DNA from: Lawsonibacter sp900766145
Lineage (GTDB): Bacteria; Bacillota; Clostridia; Oscillospirales; Oscillospiraceae
Strand: one strand, 5' to 3'
DNA: 64,000 nucleotides
Assembly: GCF_030372275.1 (NCBI RefSeq)
Contig: NZ_JAUDDJ010000004.1
Both the position numbers and the translations under genes were made by a program. The notes under the pieces are model-generated. The model made no database searches, was not told where the DNA came from, and saw only the letters and a list, made by a program, of their open reading frames with translations. Below, piece after piece: positions 58,437 through 64,000 of this stretch; position 1 is the first letter of the stretch, and each line of letters starts with the position of its first letter.

Positions 58437-59350
58437 GCGCCGATGAGATAGCACCACACCGGAATGGTGAGCATGGACAGCAGGGTGCTGAGCACCACGC
58501 ATTTGGTGGCAAATACTGCGTCGCTGCCATACCGGGCGGCAAAGATGGCGGCGGTGGAGCCTGCAGGCATACCGGTCATGATGACGGCCACGCCAGTGGC
58601 CACCGGCTCCAGCCCCATCAGGAAGGAAATTCCCCAGGCTATGGCGGGCAGCACAATGAGACGCAAAGCGCTGATCCACAAGGTGGTACGGTTAACGATG
58701 GTGAGCAGGGGAACATCAATCAGAATAGTGCCGATGATGAACATGGTAAGGGCAGTGTTGCAGTTACCGATGGTGGTGATGGTGGAGGTCAGTAAGCTGG
58801 GCAGGGGAATGTGCAGGACCATGATGACCATGCCGATGTACAAAGCCACCAGGCAGGGATGGGTAAAAATATTGCGCAAGACCTTTTTCTTGCCGGAACC
58901 TTCTGCCACAAAGTAGGAGGTGCCTGCCGACCACATGACAATGCGCATAGGGATCAAATAAATGGAGGCGTACAGCAACCCCAGGGTGCCGTATACCCCC
59001 TCTGACACACCATTGCCCAAAAAGCCGCCGTTGGATACCAGAGTACAGTACTGCAATACTTTCCGTTGAGCATCGGGATATGTTTTATAGAGAACTTGAT
59101 TCAGCGCCACACTGACAAACTGGATTGCCAGGGCCACGGCCAATAAAATCCCACAGGCACGCAGCACGGAGGAATCTATATCGATTAGACAAGACTTTAA
59201 AATGTTGCAGGGGATAATCACGTTGATGCACAGATCGGTGAGGCAGCGCCGCCCCGCCTCGTCTACAATGCCCAGTTTTTTAACCAGGGAGCCTACCAAA
59301 ATCATGAGAAACAGAGTTCCCTGGATGGTGAATAACTCCAGTAGCTCCAT
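58433..59350 (-). CDS. AEC (auxin efflux carrier) family transporter
   Basis: A 305-residue carrier with ten or so membrane segments in two halves. LMILVGSLVKKLGIVDEAGRRCLTDLCINVIIPC (in pieces, near 15-48) and SNGGFLGNGVSEGVYG near 105-120 are typical of the AEC family, which moves organic acids such as malate or malonate. The ATG at 59350 has GGAGG upstream. It lies directly before the riboswitch-antiporter unit on the same strand, so read-through could link them. Confidence 0.9.
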   Translation of the reverse strand: MELLELFTIQGTLFLMILVGSLVKKLGIVDEAGRRCLTDLCINVIIPCNILKSCLIDIDSSVLRACGILLAVALAIQFVSVALNQVLYKTYPDAQRKVLQYCTLVSNGGFLGNGVSEGVYGTLGLLYASIYLIPMRIVMWSAGTSYFVAEGSGKKKVLRNIFTHPCLVALYIGMVIMVLHIPLPSLLTSTITTIGNCNTALTMFIIGTILIDVPLLTIVNRTTLWISALRLIVLPAIAWGISFLMGLEPVATGVAVIMTGMPAGSTAAIFAARYGSDAVFATKCVVLSTLLSMLTIPVWCYLIGA

Positions 59351-59507
59351 GGCGTTTCCTCCCCGTGTAGGCAGACGTTCTTTTCCTTGATTCATTATAC
59401 CATTGACCTGGAAAAAAAGAAATGCCTCTCTTGTGCCCCCTTCCTTTTTCGCCGAAGATGTGGTAAACTTCTAATGTTATGAATTTCGCCAAGAGAGGGA
59501 ACAAACT

Positions 59508-60011
59508 GTGTACAATATTACCTTGATCGGAATGCCCGGCTCGGGAAAGAGCACGGTAGGCGTTTTGTTGGCCAAGGCCCTGGGCTTTGGCTTTTTAGAT
59601 ACCGATTTGGTCATTCAGCAGCAGGAAGGAGCCCTGCTTCAGGATATTTTGGACCGGCGAGGCGTACCCTATTTTCTGGATGCGGAGGAGCGGGCAGTTT
59701 GCTCGGTCCAGTGTGACCACCATGTTATTGCACCCGGCGGCAGTGTGGTTTGCCGGGAGGGCGCGATCAACCATCTGAAGGCCATGGGCCCGGTGATCTA
59801 CCTCCGGGTTCCCCTGGAGGAGCTCAAGCGCCGCATCCACAACTTGGACTCCCGGGGCATTGCCCTGGAGCCCGGTCAGACGCTGGAGGACATCCTTACC
59901 ATCCGTGCCCCTCTCTATGAGACCTATGCCGACTACATTGTGGACGCCCTTCCTGGACAGGAGCTGGCTGAGAGTGTAGCTCAGGTACTGAAACTGGTCT
60001 CGGCGCCGTGA
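59508..60011 (+). CDS. Shikimate kinase-like protein
   Basis: A 167-residue P-loop kinase resembling AroK: GMPGSGKSTVGVLLAKALG at 8-26, LDTDLVIQQQEG with the metal/substrate Asp near 31-33, the lid DSRGIAL and RAPLYETYADYIVDA near 131-145. The substrate Arg usually found in the xFRxxE segment is Leu here (YFLDAEERAV), and GGGxV is PGGSVV, so activity on shikimate is probable but not certain. GTG start. No other aro gene lies nearby. Confidence 0.8.
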   Translation: MYNITLIGMPGSGKSTVGVLLAKALGFGFLDTDLVIQQQEGALLQDILDRRGVPYFLDAEERAVCSVQCDHHVIAPGGSVVCREGAINHLKAMGPVIYLRVPLEELKRRIHNLDSRGIALEPGQTLEDILTIRAPLYETYADYIVDALPGQELAESVAQVLKLVSAP

Positions 60012-60095
60012 CACCCCAGCCCGCAGGGAACCGCGGGCCGGCTGCCGCGAAGGCGTCTCTCTTCGCCTGCCGAATGAAAAGAAGGAACGAACACC

Positions 60096-61979
60096 ATGAC
60101 ATTTGCAGATCTGGGGCTGTGTCCCCAAATCCTGGCTGCTCTGAAGGAGGAGGGCTATGAGAAGCCGTCCCCCATCCAGGAGCAGGCCATCCCCCCTGCC
60201 CTGGCAGGGCGGGACGTGCTGGGCTGCGCCCAGACGGGCACCGGAAAGACCTGTGCCTTTGCCGCCCCCATCCTCCAGAGGCTGAACAACAAGCCTGCAT
60301 CCGGGCACCCCATTCGGGCTCTTATCCTCACTCCCACCCGGGAGCTGGCCATCCAGATCGGGGAGAGCTTTGAGCACTACGGACGCCACCTGCCCCTGCG
60401 CTGTGCCGTGATCTTCGGCGGTGTGGGACAGGCACCCCAGGTAGAGAAGCTGGGCAAGGGCGTGGATATCCTGGTCGCCACCCCCGGCCGCCTGGGCGAT
60501 TTGTACCAGCAGGGCTTTATTGACCTGAAAACGCTGGAGATCTTTGTGCTGGATGAGGCCGACCGGATGCTGGATATGGGCTTTATCCACGACGTGAAGA
60601 AAATTTTGAAGTGGCTGCCGGAGAAAAAACAGACCCTGTTCTTCTCCGCCACCATGCCCAAGGAGATCACCGAGCTGGTGAATTCTCTCCTTCACCATCC
60701 TGCCCGGGTGGCGGTAGACCCGGTGTCCTCCCCGGTGGAGGCCATCCGCCAGTCCGTGTATTTTGTGGACCGGGGCAATAAGACCAAGCTGCTCGCCCTG
60801 CTGGTAAACCAGCTGGAGGTGAAAAACGCGCTGGTCTTTACCCGCACCAAGCACGGGGCCAACAAAGTGGCCCGAGATCTGGGAAAGGCGGGCATCACCG
60901 CCGCTGCCATCCACGGCAACAAGAGCCAGACGGCCCGGCAGCAGGCCCTGGCCGACTTCAAGTCCGGCGCGATCCGCTGTCTGGTGGCCACCGACATTGC
61001 CGCCCGGGGACTGGACATTGAAGAACTCTCCCATGTCTTTAACTACAACCTCCCTGAGGTGCCGGAGACCTACGTCCACCGCATCGGCCGCACCGGCCGG
61101 GCGGGACACGGAGGTACGGCCATTGCCTTCTGCGATTTCAGCGAGAAGCCTCTGCTCAAGGAGATCGAAAAGCTCATCGGCCGTTCTATCTCTGTGGTGG
61201 AGGACCACCCCTATCCTATGGTGGACCTCCAGGCACCAAAACGGGATAAAAATGGCCGCATCATCAACGAGGACGATGCCCAGGCTCGAGCCGCCGCCAA
61301 AGAGCAGCGCCGTGCCCGGGAGGAAGCGAAAAAGGCTGCCGACCAGCGCAAGGAGGAAGCGGCCCAGTCCGCGCCCAAGGAAGAGGCGGTACAGACCGAG
61401 GAGACGAAGGCGTCCGGGAAATCCCGGCGCCGCCGCCGCAAAGCCAAGGCCAAGCCGGAGCCGGTGCAGGCCGCCCCGGTGGTCCAGCTCTCTGAGCCGG
61501 AGCCCCAGGTCCAGCAGCCGGCCCGCCGCCGCAAGCTGACCCGTCCCGGCAGCCGCATGGATACGGGAGACGCCATGCCCCGCACCGATTTCTCCCGGCC
61601 CAATCCCCTGGCAGGCGACCATATCATGGACGCCACCGCCCGGCTGCTGGCCCCCCGCAAGCCCCTAAACATGCAGGACGCTTCGCTGTCCCACCGCTCC
61701 GCTCCCCGCAGCCGCCGTAAAGAGCGCCGGGGCGAGAAAGAGCCTCGGGTTGAGGCGGTTCAGACCAAGGAAAAAGCCAAGGAAAAGGCCAAGGCCAAGT
61801 CTGCTCCTCCCGCACCCAAGAAAAAGGAGGAGCCAGTCTCTGGAAAAAAGAAGAGCGCCCGTCCCGACCGCCGCCGGGACCGCGGCCCCAGAGGGCCGAT
61901 AGAGCCCATGCGTTCCAACCGGGTGAAGGACTCCACCGAGCAGAAGAGCCTGATGAAGCCCTACTACCTGGACAACTAA
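60096..61979 (+). CDS. DEAD-box ATP-dependent RNA helicase with long basic tail
   Basis: A 627-residue helicase. Core motifs in order: Q motif GYEKPSPIQEQAIPPAL near 22, AQTGTGKT near 46, PTRELA near 76, GG/TPGR near 125-132, DEAD near 151, SAT near 186, and HRIGRTGRAG near 331. Residues 380-627 are a low-complexity Lys/Arg/Ala/Pro-rich tail with repeated KAKEKAKAK and RRRRK stretches, likely RNA-binding. The family unwinds RNA in ribosome assembly and cold adaptation. Start ATG after AAGGAAC-type site. Confidence 0.95.
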   Translation: MTFADLGLCPQILAALKEEGYEKPSPIQEQAIPPALAGRDVLGCAQTGTGKTCAFAAPILQRLNNKPASGHPIRALILTPTRELAIQIGESFEHYGRHLPLRCAVIFGGVGQAPQVEKLGKGVDILVATPGRLGDLYQQGFIDLKTLEIFVLDEADRMLDMGFIHDVKKILKWLPEKKQTLFFSATMPKEITELVNSLLHHPARVAVDPVSSPVEAIRQSVYFVDRGNKTKLLALLVNQLEVKNALVFTRTKHGANKVARDLGKAGITAAAIHGNKSQTARQQALADFKSGAIRCLVATDIAARGLDIEELSHVFNYNLPEVPETYVHRIGRTGRAGHGGTAIAFCDFSEKPLLKEIEKLIGRSISVVEDHPYPMVDLQAPKRDKNGRIINEDDAQARAAAKEQRRAREEAKKAADQRKEEAAQSAPKEEAVQTEETKASGKSRRRRRKAKAKPEPVQAAPVVQLSEPEPQVQQPARRRKLTRPGSRMDTGDAMPRTDFSRPNPLAGDHIMDATARLLAPRKPLNMQDASLSHRSAPRSRRKERRGEKEPRVEAVQTKEKAKEKAKAKSAPPAPKKKEEPVSGKKKSARPDRRRDRGPRGPIEPMRSNRVKDSTEQKSLMKPYYLDN

Positions 61980-62019
61980 AGAAATCTCTCAATATTTAAC
62001 ATAACTGGAGGGTATCAAA

Positions 62020-63357
62020 ATGGATTATCAAGCCATGTATCAGCAGAAGCTGACCACCGCCGAAGAGGCGGTCAAGGTGGTCAAATCCGGTGACTGGGTG
62101 GACTACGGTTGGTGCACCAACCACCCCATCGCTCTGGATAAGGCACTGGCTGCCCGGAAGGATGAGCTGCGGGACGTGAAGGTCCGCGGCGGCGTGACCA
62201 TGTGGATGCCGGAGATCGCCAAGGCGGAGGACGCCGGCGAGCACTTCACCTGGAACTCCTGGCACTGCAGCGGTATTGACCGTAAGATCATGACCAAGGG
62301 CATGGGCTTCTTCAGCCCCATGCGCTACTCCGAGCTGCCCCGCTTCTACCGTGAGAACCTGAGCGTGGACGTGGCCATGCTCCAGGTTACCCCCATGGAC
62401 AGCCACGGCAACTTCAGCTTTGCTCTGGCCGCCTCTCACCTGGCCGACATGCTGGAGAAGGCCAAGGTCATCATCCTGGAGGTCAACAAGAACATGCCCT
62501 GGGTGTACGGTCTCACCGGCTGTGAGATCAACATCAAGGACGTGGACTACGTGGTGGAAGGGGACAACCCCGAGGTCGCTCAGCTGGGCGGCGGCGGCGA
62601 GCCCACCGCGGTGGACAAGGCGGTGGCCGAGCTCATCGTGCCCCAGATTCCCAACGGCGCCTGCCTGCAGCTGGGCATCGGCGGTATGCCCAACACCATC
62701 GGCGCTATGATCGCTCAGTCCGACCTGAAGGACCTGGGCGTGCACACCGAGATGTACGTGGACGGCTTTGTGGATATGGCCATGGCGGGCAAGCTCACCG
62801 GTAAGAATAAGGCTCTGGATAAGGGCCGCCAGGTGTACGCCTTCGCCGCCGGCTCCAAGAAGCTGTACGACTACGTGGACCGCAACCCCGACGTGATGGC
62901 CGCCCCCGTGGACTACACCAACGACGTGCGGGTGCTGGCTCAGCTGGATAACTTCATCTCCATCAACAACGCCATCGATCTGGACCTGTTCGGCCAGGTG
63001 AACGCCGAGTCCGCCGGTCTCAAGCACATCTCCGGCACCGGCGGCCAGCTGGACTTCGTGATGGGCGCTTACCTGTCCAAGGGCGGCAAGAGCTTCATCT
63101 GCCTGTCCTCCACCGTCACCGGCAAGGACGGCACTGTGAAGAGCCGCATCGTGCCCACCCTCACCCCCGGCTCCATCTGCACCGATCCCCGTTCCTGCGT
63201 GCACTACATCGTCACTGAGTACGGTATGGTCAACCTGAAGGGCCTGTCCACCTGGGAGCGCGCTGAGGCGCTGATCTCCATCGCCCACCCCGACTTCCGG
63301 GAGCAGCTCATCCAGGACGCCGAGAAGATGCACATCTGGCGCCGCAGCAACAAATAA
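62020..63357 (+). CDS. Butyryl-CoA:acetate / 4-hydroxybutyrate CoA-transferase family enzyme
   Basis: A 445-residue family I CoA-transferase. The N-terminal half includes VKVVKSGDWVDYGW and NKNMPWVYGLTGCEINIKDVDYVVEGDNP in pieces; LGIGGMPNTIGAMI leads to the catalytic Glu, E244, in HTEMYVDGFVDMA; SGTGGQLDFVMGAYLSKGG is the late signature. The family covers butyryl-CoA:acetate, butyryl-CoA:acetoacetate and 4-hydroxybutyrate transferases, which I cannot separate by eye. In Oscillospiraceae the likely role is the last step of butyrate formation. Codon use is strongly biased to GC3 C/G and the ribosome site is GGAGG, suggesting high expression. Confidence 0.9.
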   Translation: MDYQAMYQQKLTTAEEAVKVVKSGDWVDYGWCTNHPIALDKALAARKDELRDVKVRGGVTMWMPEIAKAEDAGEHFTWNSWHCSGIDRKIMTKGMGFFSPMRYSELPRFYRENLSVDVAMLQVTPMDSHGNFSFALAASHLADMLEKAKVIILEVNKNMPWVYGLTGCEINIKDVDYVVEGDNPEVAQLGGGGEPTAVDKAVAELIVPQIPNGACLQLGIGGMPNTIGAMIAQSDLKDLGVHTEMYVDGFVDMAMAGKLTGKNKALDKGRQVYAFAAGSKKLYDYVDRNPDVMAAPVDYTNDVRVLAQLDNFISINNAIDLDLFGQVNAESAGLKHISGTGGQLDFVMGAYLSKGGKSFICLSSTVTGKDGTVKSRIVPTLTPGSICTDPRSCVHYIVTEYGMVNLKGLSTWERAEALISIAHPDFREQLIQDAEKMHIWRRSNK

Positions 63358-63370
63358 TTTCCGAATAAAC

Positions 63371-63408
63371 AAAAAGGCAGCAGGAGCAATCCTGCTGCCT
63401 TTTTATTT
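63371..63408 (+). terminator. Terminator of the CoA-transferase gene
   Basis: A 15-bp stem with arm AAAAAGGCAGCAGGA around GCAA, ending in five T and TATTTAT. Confidence 0.94.
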
Positions 63409-63491
63409 ATAAGAAATGGAAAGAAAAGTTGCTTTTTGCCTGGACTGCATGCTAGGATGACGGCGAGGATACTATGTAGGAGGCAATGGGA

Positions 63492-63812
63492 ATGAAAAAG
63501 AAGCTGCTGTTTCCCTGCATCATTGGTATCATGTTAGTCCTTCTGGGGGGCGGTCTGTTCCTGTACTGGCAGACGTTGGGAGCTCCCGTCGTCGGCACGA
63601 TCCATGGCCCGGAGTGGAATGTTCTCACCGTGGATGGCGTGTCCTATGAGCGCACCGACAGCGCCCCGGTTCATGGGACCGACAAGGGAAAGTTCTTGGG
63701 CATCGCAACAAGCGGAGATACCCGCTTCCGCATCTATGAAATTCCGGGCTATGACTCCTATCTATACGGCCAATGGGATTGGGAAGGATTCATGTACGAG
63801 CGCGTCCCCTGA
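63492..63812 (+). CDS. Small membrane-anchored protein, hypothetical
   Basis: A 106-residue protein: a basic start MKKKLLF, one membrane segment at about 6-28 and an external domain rich in aromatic residues with beta-strand pattern (GTIHGPEWNVLTVDGVSYERT, read as two strands, and GYDSYLYGQWDWEGFMYERV at the end). ATG at 63492 is 8 bp after AGGAGG; the ATG at 63486 is too close to it. I do not recognise the family. Confidence 0.7.
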   Translation: MKKKLLFPCIIGIMLVLLGGGLFLYWQTLGAPVVGTIHGPEWNVLTVDGVSYERTDSAPVHGTDKGKFLGIATSGDTRFRIYEIPGYDSYLYGQWDWEGFMYERVP

Positions 63813-63837
63813 CTAAGTTTGTCCAGAAGAACAGTAA

Positions 63838-63872
63838 CAGCCCCGCCGAAATGGCGGGGCTGTTTTTATTCT
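63838..63872. terminator. Bidirectional hairpin between convergent genes
   Basis: Stem AACAGCCCCGCC/GGCGGGGCTGTT with a GAAAT loop and TTTTTATTC on the plus strand; T run also opposite. Confidence 0.9.
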
Positions 63873-64000
63873 TCCAGAGTCCAGATGAAGTTTTCCAGCT
63901 TCAGGCGGCTGCCTACGGTGGTGCCCTCGGGCAGCAGGAACATGGTGATGGAGTGCTCGTGCCCCTGATCTCCCATCAGCTGGGCGTAGTCCCCGTTAAT
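63866..64000 (-). CDS. 3' end of an unidentified gene cut by window edge
   Basis: An open frame of 44 residues runs in from beyond the window and stops at 63866. The visible C-terminus contains GDYAQLMGDQGHEHSITMF, then LLPEGTTVGSRLKLENFIW, and ends TLEE. Codon choice matches neighbouring genes. No family was recognised from this piece. Confidence 0.7.
   Translation of the reverse strand: MNGDYAQLMGDQGHEHSITMFLLPEGTTVGSRLKLENFIWTLEE

Noticed and set aside
62020..63357. Horizontally acquired gene because of its distinct codon use
   Set aside because: The extreme GC3 bias is what is expected of a highly expressed gene in this genome and the flanks show no mobile elements.

Overview
This 64 kb window is chromosomal DNA of a GC-rich, spore-forming, butyrate-producing Firmicute. 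The best fit is the Oscillospiraceae (Flavonifractor, Intestinimonas, Lawsonibacter or Pseudoflavonifractor type). The reasons are SpoIIID, a butyryl-CoA:acetate type CoA-transferase, FabK in place of FabI, a clostridial accBCDA/fab cluster, AGGAGG ribosome sites with many GTG and TTG starts, and low-GC promoters inside high-GC coding DNA. Genus is inference. No phage, insertion sequence, CRISPR array or plasmid gene was seen.

Layout. 1-4.5 kb: amino-sugar catabolism (nagB partial, nagA, ROK-like kinase) divergent from a MurR/RpiR regulator. 4.6-9.6 kb: two tRNA-Ser genes, glycerate kinase, and a transpeptidase/SEDS pair in which the SEDS protein carries an FHA domain. 9.8-20.5 kb: a type II fatty-acid synthesis operon of 12 genes read leftward (acpP, accB, accC, accD, accA, fabH, fabK, a second FabK-like flavoprotein, fabD, fabG, fabF, fabZ) followed by a MarR regulator. 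20.7-24.1 kb: tRNA-Leu, a Crp/Fnr regulator, TspO, SpoIIID, thyA-folA. 24.1-24.4 kb: a likely independent structured RNA of unknown class. 24.5-28.7 kb: potABCD polyamine transporter. 28.8-36.5 kb: housekeeping genes (RluA-type synthase, YceD-L32, Hsp33, methyltransferase, YerC, BrnQ), tRNA-Gln and a LysR regulator. 36.6-40.8 kb: MarR plus a heterodimeric ABC exporter whose second subunit is frameshifted. 40.8-43.8 kb: a membrane protein/cytidylate-kinase fusion divergent from a PadR regulator across a perfect 50-bp palindrome, then structured repeats and a five-tRNA operon. 43.9-48.6 kb: a CNNM/CBS protein with an attenuator-like leader, aspartate carbamoyltransferase with a zinc tail, and a PadR-HAAS module. 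48.7-57 kb: YchF, MtaB, an AAA+ ATPase, a zinc-ribbon/Big2/SH3 membrane protein, NAD synthetase and a split chromate-type transporter. 57-59.4 kb: a cation:proton antiporter under a fluoride riboswitch, and an AEC transporter. 59.5-64 kb: shikimate-kinase-like protein, DEAD-box helicase, the CoA-transferase and small proteins.

How it fits together. Fatty-acid synthesis, thymidylate/folate, NAD synthesis, rRNA and tRNA modification and L32 are core growth functions. The CoA-transferase would catalyse the last step of butyrate formation. Regulators often sit beside their targets with palindromes over the promoters (RpiR, MarR, both PadRs). Nine promoters read here have TGG directly before the -10 hexamer. 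The points most worth a second look are the orphan RNA at 24.1-24.4 kb, the dispersed structured repeats around tRNA terminators, the PadR-controlled fusion protein, the CNNM leader, and the fluoride riboswitch on an antiporter.
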